Shown in pieces: positions 55,498-64,000 of a DNA stretch of 64,000 nucleotides; position 1 is the first letter of the stretch; each line of letters begins with the position of its first letter. The notes under the pieces are model-generated. The model saw only the letters and a program-made list of their open reading frames with translations. It did no database searches and was not told the DNA's origin. A program made the translations under genes and the position numbers. Source of the stretch: Aerosticca soli (lineage in GTDB: Bacteria; Pseudomonadota; Gammaproteobacteria; Xanthomonadales; Rhodanobacteraceae); the NCBI RefSeq assembly GCF_003967035.1, contig NZ_AP018560.1:271001-335000 (forward strand), written 5' to 3'.

Positions 55498-56475
55498 TTA
55501 GTGCGACAGCGCGAAGCCGGTGAGGATGCGCGCGACGTCGGCCGGCTTTTCCAGGATCGGCATGTGGTTGCAGCCGTACAGCACCGCGCTGTCGATCGAT
55601 GCGGCGTGGCTGAGCCCCGCGCGCAGGCTGTCGAGCGCGGAGACGTCCATCACCTTGTCGTCGCGACACCACAGGCCCAGTACCGGCATGGTCAGCCGGT
55701 CCAGCCGCTGCTGCACCGCCAGGTATTGTTCGGGTCGGCGCAGCGCATCGAAGGTGCGCTCGATGAAGGCGCGGGCGGCGCGGTTGCGTGCGATGAACAC
55801 GTCCTCGATGCGCCCTGGCATCGACGGCGGCCTGGCGAAGGTCAGCGCGAGCACGCGCTCGAAGCCGGCGCGGTCGTCGTAGACGAACGGATTGCGCCCG
55901 GCCAGCGATTCGCGCGCGAAGTCGTTCTCGCGCATCTTGAGGCCGAAGGCGTCGATCAACGCGAGCCCCGCCACGTGCTCGGGATGCTCGGCGGCGTACA
56001 CGCCGGCGATGCCGCCGCCCATCGAATGGCCGACCAGCACGAAGCGGCCGAGCCTGAGCGCCTGCACGAAGTCTTGCAGGCGCGCGGCCTGCGCGTCGAG
56101 GTCGTAGTTGGCGCCCTCGATGCGCGAGGACTCGCCCCAGCCCGGCAGGTCGGGAATCACCAAGTGGAAATGCCCGCCGAGTTCCCTGGCCAGCGGCAGC
56201 CACACGCTGCGGTCGGCGCCGAAGCCGTGCAGCAGCACCAGCGTCGGCCCCTGGCCGCCTTCGTAGTAGACCCAGCGCGTGTCGCCGGCCTGCACGCTGT
56301 GGCTTTCCAGGTGCGCGGCCATCGCCTGCCGCGCGTTGTCGGCGCGCAGCAGCCACTGCGGCGCGAAGAGGTAACCGCCGCCGAACAGCAGCGCGAGCAC
56401 GGCGATCACGACGAGCAGGAACTTCAGCCGGCGCAGCAGCAGGCGTTGCCAGAGCGGGCGGTCGATGTCGGTCAT
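55498..56475 (-). CDS. Membrane-anchored alpha/beta hydrolase
   Basis: A 325-residue protein with an N-terminal membrane segment (KFLLVVIAVLALLFGGGYLF). An alpha/beta-hydrolase domain follows. The oxyanion region is LLHGFGADRSVWLPL, and the nucleophile elbow is VGHSMGGGIA. The acid is in WCRDDKVMDVS, and the histidine in YGCNHMPILEKP. The fold is similar to lipase-like or C-C hydrolases, and the substrate is unknown. It is downstream of the second M1 aminopeptidase gene (gap 55 bases) and may be co-transcribed. Confidence 0.83.
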   Translation of the reverse strand: MTDIDRPLWQRLLLRRLKFLLVVIAVLALLFGGGYLFAPQWLLRADNARQAMAAHLESHSVQAGDTRWVYYEGGQGPTLVLLHGFGADRSVWLPLARELGGHFHLVIPDLPGWGESSRIEGANYDLDAQAARLQDFVQALRLGRFVLVGHSMGGGIAGVYAAEHPEHVAGLALIDAFGLKMRENDFARESLAGRNPFVYDDRAGFERVLALTFARPPSMPGRIEDVFIARNRAARAFIERTFDALRRPEQYLAVQQRLDRLTMPVLGLWCRDDKVMDVSALDSLRAGLSHAASIDSAVLYGCNHMPILEKPADVARILTGFALSH

Positions 56476-56530
56476 GGCGTCGTTTCGATGGTGGCGATGA
56501 TGCGTGACGTGTGACGGAGAAAGCCGGCGA

Positions 56531-58399
56531 TCACTTCGCGGCGCCGGTCTTGGATCGCTCCGCCTTGGCGAACACGCGCTCGATCGCCTCGCGCGTCAAC
56601 GGGTGATAGCCGTCCCTGGCCTGCGCGTAGGCGGCCTTCGCGTAAGCAAGGCCCGCCGGCGTGGCGGCGAAGGCGCGATACACCGGCACGGTGAGATAGA
56701 TGCGTCCGATGCGGGTCATGTGCTCGCGCGCGGCGCTCCACGCATCGGTGTCGCCGGCGGCGATGGCGTGGCTGTACCAGCGCATGCCGATCTCGGCATT
56801 GGGCGTGCCGGTGAGGTGCCAGGCGGCGTCGAGTTCGCGCAGCTTTGCCAGCGGGGCGTCGTCGGGCAGGCGGTCGAGGAAGTACATCCACTCCTGCGTG
56901 TTCCAGTGCTGCGCATCGAGCCGCGCTGCCGGCAGGTCGCCGGCGAGAAAGGCGGCGCGCGCCTGGTCGATGGCGTCGAAGCGCGGCGAGGTCGGCAGCG
57001 GCGCATCCTTCGGGATGCCGGGTGCATACACCCACGCGCGCACCTCGTCCCAGCCCATCTTGCCGGGATGTGCGTCGAGCAGGTTCGACTCGAGGTCGGC
57101 CAGCATGTCCTCGGTGGTGATGCTGGTGAAGGCGTGGCGATGGAAGTAGCCCTTGAGCCAGGCGTCGAAATCGGCGCGGCCGAAGCGCTGCTCCAGCGTG
57201 CGCAGGAACCACGAGCCCTTGTCGTAGGCGACGTCGGAGAGCGCATCGTCGGCGCCGATGCCGCGCGGCTCGGGGGCGAGACGTTGCGCGTTCGCCGGCA
57301 GCGTGCCGATCGACTTCTGCAGCGCGCGGGCGGACAGCAGCGCCTCCTCGTCGGCCAGCGCCTTGCCGTACACGGCTTCGGTGATGCGGCCCTGCACGTA
57401 GGTGGTGAAGCCCTCGTTGAGCCAGATGTCGCGCCACGCCGCGCTGGTCACCAGATTGCCCGACCATGAATGGGCGAGCTCGTGCGAGACCAGCGAGACC
57501 AGGCTCTTGTCGCCGACCAGCACGGTCGGCGTGGCGAAGGTCATGTCGGGGTTCTCCATGCCGCCGAAGGGGAACGAGGGCGGCAACACCAGCAAGTCGT
57601 AGCGGCCCCACGCATAGGGGCCGTACAGCGACTCGGTGGTGGCGATCAGTCGCTCGGTGTCCTCGAACTCGTGCGCGGCCTTGTCCACCACGGCCGGTTC
57701 CGCATACACCGCCGAGCGCGGGCCGGTTTCCCTCACCGCGAGGTCGCCGGCGGCGATGGCGAGCAGGTAGGAGGGAATGGGATGCGGCTGGTCGAAGCGG
57801 AAGTCGCCATCGAGCGGATGCCCGGCGCCGTTGAGCGCGCTCATCACCACGCGCACGTTGGCCGGCGCACTGACGTGCGCATCGTAGGTGAAGCGGATCG
57901 CCGGTGAGTCCTGCAGCGGCACCCACGAGCGCGCATGGATGGATTCGCTCTGCGAGAACATGAAGGGCTGGCGTTTGCCGGCGGTCTGCGCGGGAGCGAG
58001 CCATTGCAGGCCCGAGGCCGCGGGCGAGGTCGCATAGGTGATGCGCACCTGCGCCGGATGACTCGGCGCGGCGATGGTGAGCTTGCTGCCCAGCTCCGCG
58101 TCGCGTGGCGCCAGGGTGTAGGGGAGCGGGGAGGTGTGGCCTTCGCCGTCGATCGCCTCGACGTGCGCGATGGCGAGGTCGCGCGTGTCCAGCACCAGCG
58201 CGGCGGCCTTGGGGTCGATCCAGTCCAGCGTCAGCGTGGCGTGGCCGGCGAGCACGCGATGCGGGAAATCGAGCCTGAGGTCGAGCGCGAGGTGGCGGAC
58301 GCGGACCTCGTCCGGTTGCGCATAGGAATGCGGATCGGCCGCCTGCGCGGCGACGGGCGCGAGGGTCGACAGCAGGACGGCGAACAGCACTGGGCGCAT
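56531..58399 (-). CDS. M1-family aminopeptidase, LTA4-hydrolase-like
   Basis: A 622-residue zinc aminopeptidase with a signal peptide (LFAVLLSTLAPVAAQAA). The exopeptidase motif is FGGMENPDMTFATP. The zinc site is SHELAHSWSGN with the third ligand in LNEGFTTYVQ. The C-terminal armadillo-like helical domain is that of the leukotriene A4 hydrolase/aminopeptidase B subfamily, unlike the ERAP-like enzyme at 24-27 kb. It is predicted to trim N-terminal residues of peptides in the periplasm. Confidence 0.92.
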   Translation of the reverse strand: MRPVLFAVLLSTLAPVAAQAADPHSYAQPDEVRVRHLALDLRLDFPHRVLAGHATLTLDWIDPKAAALVLDTRDLAIAHVEAIDGEGHTSPLPYTLAPRDAELGSKLTIAAPSHPAQVRITYATSPAASGLQWLAPAQTAGKRQPFMFSQSESIHARSWVPLQDSPAIRFTYDAHVSAPANVRVVMSALNGAGHPLDGDFRFDQPHPIPSYLLAIAAGDLAVRETGPRSAVYAEPAVVDKAAHEFEDTERLIATTESLYGPYAWGRYDLLVLPPSFPFGGMENPDMTFATPTVLVGDKSLVSLVSHELAHSWSGNLVTSAAWRDIWLNEGFTTYVQGRITEAVYGKALADEEALLSARALQKSIGTLPANAQRLAPEPRGIGADDALSDVAYDKGSWFLRTLEQRFGRADFDAWLKGYFHRHAFTSITTEDMLADLESNLLDAHPGKMGWDEVRAWVYAPGIPKDAPLPTSPRFDAIDQARAAFLAGDLPAARLDAQHWNTQEWMYFLDRLPDDAPLAKLRELDAAWHLTGTPNAEIGMRWYSHAIAAGDTDAWSAAREHMTRIGRIYLTVPVYRAFAATPAGLAYAKAAYAQARDGYHPLTREAIERVFAKAERSKTGAAK

Positions 58400-58464
58400 G
58401 GGTATCCATCGCGGTCGGGCAATGGATCAGTATGCCATCGCCGCCGTACCGCCTTGGGCCGCCT

Positions 58465-59258
58465 TCAGAACACCACGCGGGCGCCCAGCATCAGCGTGCG
58501 GCCCGGGGCGGGCTCGAAATAGCGTCCGTTGCTTTCATTGACGATCACCGACCCCACCACGTGGCGGTCGGCGAGGTTGTCGACGCGGGCACTGAGTTCC
58601 AGGCGATCGATGCCGGCGAGCTGCCAGCCATAGCCGAGGTCGGCGCCGAGCAGGGCATAGCCGGCGGCGCGCGCGGTGTGTGCATCGTCGGCATAGGTCG
58701 CCGCCACCGCCTGCAGGCCGAAACCCTGGCGCCAGCCCAGATCGCCGCCATGCTGGAGCCGCAGCGAGCCGTAGTGGCGCGGCACGCCGGGCAGGACGGC
58801 GCCGGCGTGGATGCGCAGCTCGGGCGTGACGCACGGTGCGGCCGCGCAGGTGGTGAAGCCGTCGCGGTAATAGGCAAGCAGATGGGTGAAGCCGGCGCTC
58901 AACTGCCAGCCGGCGACCGGCCGGCCGCTCAGTCCGAGTTCGTAGCCCTGACGGCGGACGCTGCCGACATTACGGTAGCTGGCGCGGCCGTCGACGTTGG
59001 CGGCGACCGCCAGCTCGTGGCGGCTGTCGGCACGGAAGGCCGCGGCCTCGAGTTCCAGCGCCGGCAATGGTTGCCATTTGAGCCCGAGCTCCCGCTGCAC
59101 GGGACGCAGGTCGAGGGCGAGGCGGCACCGTGCGCGTGTCGAGATCGAGCCGCAGCGCCTGGACCTGTACCGCGGGCAGGCTGGCGGGGTTGCCCTGCGC
59201 CGCCGCGGCGAGCGGCGCGCCGAGGACGGCGGTCCATGGCCATCGTGTGGTGTCGCAT
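58465..59258 (-). pseudogene. Remnant of a TonB-dependent receptor
   Basis: The C-terminal about 210 residues are a clear TonB-receptor barrel end: RPVQRELGLKWQPLPALELE, YRNVGSVRRQGYELGL, VDNLADRHVVGSVIVN, and LGARVVF with a terminal Phe. Upstream, in another frame, lies a stretch like a receptor N-terminus: LGAPLAAAAQGNPASLPAVQV. The two parts are joined out of frame with the plug and most of the barrel, several hundred codons, missing. No start codon fits the N-terminal frame. It appears to be a decayed gene after an internal deletion. Confidence 0.75.
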
Positions 59259-59319
59259 CCGCGTCGCGCCGTCCGGCAGAAAGCTGCGGCGGCGCGGAAG
59301 CGGATGCGTGGCGGCACGC

Positions 59320-60840
<1,521 letters not shown>

Positions 60841-60967
60841 GGCATCGCTCCTGGTTTTGAGAGGGTGGAGAGGCCTCGCGGGGCGCCCGCCAGGCCTGCC
60901 CGCCGATTATGCGCCCGGCGCTCGCCGCGCTTTCGCACGCGTCCGACGAAAGTCGCAACGCCTGGGG

Positions 60968-62083
60968 TCAGTCGGCGCGTACCGGCAGGTCCAGGTAGTC
61001 GCGGCTCTGCATCTCGATCAGGCGCGATTCGGTGCGGCCGAACTCGGCGCGCAGGCGCTCGCCGTCGTAGAGCTCGGTGACCGGCGCGGCGGCCGAGAGC
61101 ACCAGCTTGACGCGGCGGTCGTAGAGCGTGTCCACCAGCAGGATGAAACGCTTGGCGGCGTCATCGTCGGCGCCGGTGAATTGCGGCACGTTGCTGACGA
61201 TGACGGTGGGGAAGGCACGCGCGATGGCGAGGTAGTCGGCCGCGCCGCGCGGGCCTTCGCACAGGGCGTCGAAATCGAACCAGACCACGCCCTCGGCGCG
61301 CCGGCGCAGCGGAATCGGCCGGCCATGCACGTCGAGCACGCCGCCTTCCTGCACCTCGCCCGCGGCCTGGGACTGGAAGATGCGCTCGAGCGCGTGCTCG
61401 GCCTCGCGGCCAGGCGGGGTGAGGTAGACCGGCGCCTGGGTCAGCGCGCGCAACCGCCAGTCGTGCGGCGAGCGCAGTTCGACCACGTGGCAGTGGCGCT
61501 CGATGAGATCGATCGCCGGCAGGAAGCGCGCGCGCTGCAGGCCGTCCTTGTACAGCTCGCGCGGCGGCGTGTTGGCGGTGGTGACCAGGGTGACGCCCTC
61601 GTCGAACAGCGCCTCCAGCAGGTTGGCCAGGATCATCGCATCGCCGATGTCGCTGACCAGGAACTCGTCCAGGCACAGCACGCGGCAGCGCCGGGCGAGC
61701 TCGGCCGCCACCTCGCGCAGCGGGTCCTGGCGTTCGCCGATGGCCCGCAGGCGTTCGTGCACCTCGGCCATGAAACGGTGGAAATGCCGGCGCAGCGCCA
61801 TGCCGTGCGGCAGGCTGGCGGCGAACAGGTCCATCAGGAAGGTCTTGCCGCGTCCGACCCGGCCCCACAGGTAGAGCCCGGGGATCGGTTCGCGCGGCTC
61901 GCCGCCGACCAGCGCGCGCAGCCGGCCGAGCAGGCCACCCGGCGCCGGCGCCGCGGTGAGCGACGCGTGCAGGCGGTCGAGTTCGGGCAGCACCGCCTGC
62001 TGCGCGGGATCGGCCTCCCAGCGGTGCGCGGCGACGCCTTCCTGATAACGCGCACTGGGCGCGAGCGGAACGGTGGCAGACAT
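60968..62083 (-). CDS. zapE: Cell division ATPase ZapE (AFG1-like)
   Basis: A 371-residue AFG1-family AAA ATPase with Walker A GRVGRGKTFLMD and Walker B LCLDEFLVSD. Family phrases include HFHRFMAEVHERL and TTANTPPRELYKDGLQR. In E. coli ZapE associates with the Z-ring and affects division during late growth or low oxygen. It ends just downstream of an alpha/beta hydrolase gene (22 bases from 62106). Confidence 0.93.
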   Translation of the reverse strand: MSATVPLAPSARYQEGVAAHRWEADPAQQAVLPELDRLHASLTAAPAPGGLLGRLRALVGGEPREPIPGLYLWGRVGRGKTFLMDLFAASLPHGMALRRHFHRFMAEVHERLRAIGERQDPLREVAAELARRCRVLCLDEFLVSDIGDAMILANLLEALFDEGVTLVTTANTPPRELYKDGLQRARFLPAIDLIERHCHVVELRSPHDWRLRALTQAPVYLTPPGREAEHALERIFQSQAAGEVQEGGVLDVHGRPIPLRRRAEGVVWFDFDALCEGPRGAADYLAIARAFPTVIVSNVPQFTGADDDAAKRFILLVDTLYDRRVKLVLSAAAPVTELYDGERLRAEFGRTESRLIEMQSRDYLDLPVRAD

Positions 62084-62105
62084 GCTTTGCGTTTTTCCCG
62101 AAGGC

Positions 62106-62792
62106 TCAGCCGCGCGGCGGCGGCAGCCAGTCGCGCACGGCGTGCTTGACCGCTCCGCGCAGGTCCATCAGCCGACGGTGGAAGAAATGCCCGGTGTCGG
62201 GCATGCGGATGAGCTCGGGTGGCCGCTCCAGCGTGGCGATCCAGTCGAACACCGCCTTGGGATCGACCACCTCGTCGGCCTCGCCCATCACCACCAGCCA
62301 GTGGCAGCCGGGCAGCGCAAAGCCGTCGAACGGCCAGCGCCCGACCGGCGGCGCCACGCTGATCAGCGCGTCGGCGCGCAGGGCCGCGGCCATGCTCAAG
62401 GTGACGTAGCTGCCGAAGGAAAACCCGGCCAGCCACAGCGCATCGTCGGGCCGCACCCGGCGCACCCAGGCCGCCACAGCGGCCAGATCCTCGCGCTCGC
62501 CGATGCCGTCGGCATAGCGGCCTTCCGAAGCGCCAGTGCCGCGGAAATTGAAGCGCACGGTGTCCAGCCCCGACTCGCGTAGCGCGCGTTCGAGCATGGT
62601 CACCACCTTGTTGTGCATGGTGCCGCCCTGCAGCGGGTGCGGGTGGCAGATCACCGCCGTACCGCGCCGGGCATGGGCGCGATCGGCGACGTCGGTGGCC
62701 GTTTCCAGCCGGCCGGCAGGGCCGGTCAGCATGAAAGTCGCCGCGCGTTCGGGGAAACGGTCGGGATCGTCGGGCAGGGCAGCGAAAGTCAT
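62106..62792 (-). CDS. Alpha/beta hydrolase, YheT/YsgA-like short form
   Basis: A 228-residue alpha/beta hydrolase without signal peptide. It has AVICHPHPLQGGTMHNKVV, the nucleophile elbow AGFSFGSYVTLS, the acid in GEADEVVDPK and histidine in DTGHFFHR. The H-P-H-P-x-x-G-G-T-M-H block marks the dienelactone hydrolase-related family common in Proteobacteria; the substrate is unknown. The first ATG of the conserved frame, 62792, is used. It runs in the same direction as zapE and is probably co-expressed. Confidence 0.83.
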   Translation of the reverse strand: MTFAALPDDPDRFPERAATFMLTGPAGRLETATDVADRAHARRGTAVICHPHPLQGGTMHNKVVTMLERALRESGLDTVRFNFRGTGASEGRYADGIGEREDLAAVAAWVRRVRPDDALWLAGFSFGSYVTLSMAAALRADALISVAPPVGRWPFDGFALPGCHWLVVMGEADEVVDPKAVFDWIATLERPPELIRMPDTGHFFHRRLMDLRGAVKHAVRDWLPPPRG

Positions 62793-62944
62793 GCCGACAT
62801 GATAACCGCCAGGCCGTGGCGACGACGTCGAGTCCTGGGGCCTCGCGGCGGTCGGCAAGCCTGCCAATGGCGATGCCGATGCGCGATGCATGCCGGCTCG
62901 GGCTACCGGCCGCATCACACGCGGCGGCGCGGCGTGCGAACGCC

Positions 62945-63823
62945 TCACACCAGCGGCTCGGCCACCGGCCGGCGCGCGCCGAGCGCGGTGCCGGTCGCGG
63001 CGAGCATGATCGCGCCGATCGCCAGCCACTGCAGCGCGCCGAGTCGTTCGCCGAGAAACAGCACGCCCGCCAGCGCGGCGATCGCCGGCTCCAGGCTCAG
63101 CAGCACGCTGAACGTGCGCGCCGGCAGCCGGGTCAGCGCGAGCATTTCCAGCGAATAAGGCAGCGCGGAGCTCAGCAGTGCCACGCCGAGCGCGAGCGGC
63201 ACCAGCGCCGGCGTGAACAGCGCGGTGCCGGCATGCGCGAAACCGACCGGCACCGCCAGCAGCGCCGCGACCGTGGTGCCCCAGGTCACCGCATCGCCGC
63301 CGTGCGCGGCACCGGCCCGCTGCCCCAGCACGACGTACAGCGCCCAGCCGACACCGGCGATGAGCGCCCACAGCACGCCGCGCGGATCGAGCCCGTGCAG
63401 CGCGCCGCGCAGCGGCAGCAGCAGCCACAGCCCGAGCACGATCAGCGCGATCCAGCACACGTCCAGCCAGCGCCGCGATCCAAGCAGCGCCAGCGCCAGC
63501 GGTCCGGTGAACTCCAGCGCCACCGCGATGCCGAGCGGAATCGTGCGCAGCGCGAGATAGAACGAGAGATTCATCGCCCCGAGCGCCAGGCCATAGCCGA
63601 CCAGCGCGCGCCAGCCGATGCCGCGCCGCATGCGTCGCCACGGTCGCCGCCAGGCGAGCAGCACCAGCGCACCGAGCCCCAGCCGGTACGCGGTCGCCCC
63701 CTGCGCGCCGACGGCGGGAAACAGCTGCTTGGCCAGCGCCGCGCCGCACTGGTAGGACACCATCGCGATCAGGAGCGCGCCGAGGGCGATCGCGATGCGG
63801 GCGGAAGAGGTATCCCGAAGCAT
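62945..63823 (-). CDS. EamA/RhtA-like amino acid exporter
   Basis: A 292-residue inner-membrane protein with ten helices in two EamA repeats. The segment LEFTGPLALALLGSRR and the late LLSLEPAIAALAGVLFLGERL match the RhtA threonine/homoserine exporter group. It is the likely outlet for homoserine or threonine, although the substrate is not proven. It begins three bases from the end of the tag gene, so the two are probably in one transcript. Confidence 0.85.
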   Translation of the reverse strand: MLRDTSSARIAIALGALLIAMVSYQCGAALAKQLFPAVGAQGATAYRLGLGALVLLAWRRPWRRMRRGIGWRALVGYGLALGAMNLSFYLALRTIPLGIAVALEFTGPLALALLGSRRWLDVCWIALIVLGLWLLLPLRGALHGLDPRGVLWALIAGVGWALYVVLGQRAGAAHGGDAVTWGTTVAALLAVPVGFAHAGTALFTPALVPLALGVALLSSALPYSLEMLALTRLPARTFSVLLSLEPAIAALAGVLFLGERLGALQWLAIGAIMLAATGTALGARRPVAEPLV

Positions 63824-63826
63824 GCG

Positions 63827-64000
63827 CTACACCCTGCCGTGGCGAAAGCAGCTGACCAGGTGGTCGTCGACCATGCCAGTGGCCTGCATGAAGGCGTAGC
63901 AGATGGTGCTGCCGACGAAACGGAAGCCGCGCCGCTTGAGCTCGCGGCTCATGCGGTCGGACTGCGCGGTGGTGACCGGCACTTCGGCCGGTGAGTGCCA
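63827..64000 (-). CDS. tag: 3-methyladenine DNA glycosylase I, C-terminal part
   Basis: Only the last 57 residues are in the window; the gene continues beyond 64000. The visible part has the Tag signature GFRFVGSTICYAFMQATG, followed by the zinc ligands His and Cys in DDHLVSCFRH. Tag removes 3-methyladenine from alkylated DNA. It is immediately upstream of the EamA exporter gene. Confidence 0.9.
   Translation of the reverse strand, partial: WHSPAEVPVTTAQSDRMSRELKRRGFRFVGSTICYAFMQATGMVDDHLVSCFRHGRV

Overview
The window is a gene-dense, very GC-rich piece of bacterial chromosome with about 54 protein genes. It contains no rRNA, tRNA, insertion sequence, prophage module or CRISPR array that I can see. 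Gene content points to a Gammaproteobacterium of the order Xanthomonadales, most likely the Rhodanobacteraceae (Rhodanobacter/Dyella/Frateuria type). The pointers are a metX-metB-homoserine dehydrogenase cluster, a divergent lpoA/rsmI pair, lptFG divergent from pepA, a synthetase-type RelA, large Oar-like TonB receptors, and OxyR with both redox cysteines. The family-level placement is inference from gene content and GC.

Layout: 1-3.1 kb is the methionine branch (metX end, metB, hom). 3.1-10.4 kb holds an APC permease, a Sel1 protein, a small accessory pair (an unrecognised cysteine-rich protein divergent from an XRE regulator), serine dehydratase, a glutaredoxin-like protein and a YceI/cytochrome b561 operon. 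10.6-14.2 kb is one propeller-type hybrid sensor kinase. 14.2-22.5 kb is housekeeping (holC, pepA, lptF, lptG, a TVP38 protein, a deaminase, glnS, apt). 22.5-28.6 kb holds an inner-membrane-anchored unknown, oxyR, a large M1 aminopeptidase, prmC and tsaB. 28.7-33.9 kb is a co-oriented set running padR, doxX, Tat-hemerythrin, chrA, P-type ATPase, which looks like a PadR-controlled stress or ion-export operon. 34-45 kb has a DinG-type helicase, a MAPEG protein, a TPR lipoprotein with PBP1b, an SDR-like protein, a TPR membrane protein and relA. 45-50 kb has a secreted small protein, a DAHP synthase, yraN, lpoA and rsmI. 50-59.3 kb has a TonB receptor, rdgC, a YgjP metalloprotease, a hydrolase, a second M1 aminopeptidase and the remnant of another TonB receptor. 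59.3-64 kb has an aldehyde dehydrogenase, zapE, a hydrolase, an RhtA-like exporter and the end of tag.

The most interesting signal is upstream of the DAHP synthase at 46.7-46.9 kb. A short ORF encodes the run YFWFY and is followed by a textbook intrinsic terminator. It also carries two perfectly complementary 11-base segments, and the downstream one can alternatively pair with the terminator stem. This is a complete transcription-attenuation device predicted to sense all three aromatic amino acids at the entry to the shikimate pathway. Second in interest is the divergent XRE/unknown pair at 6.1-7.6 kb. The unknown shows a weak resemblance to PD-(D/E)XK nuclease folds with the catalytic residues replaced, and GCAAA-type inverted repeats lie between the two genes.
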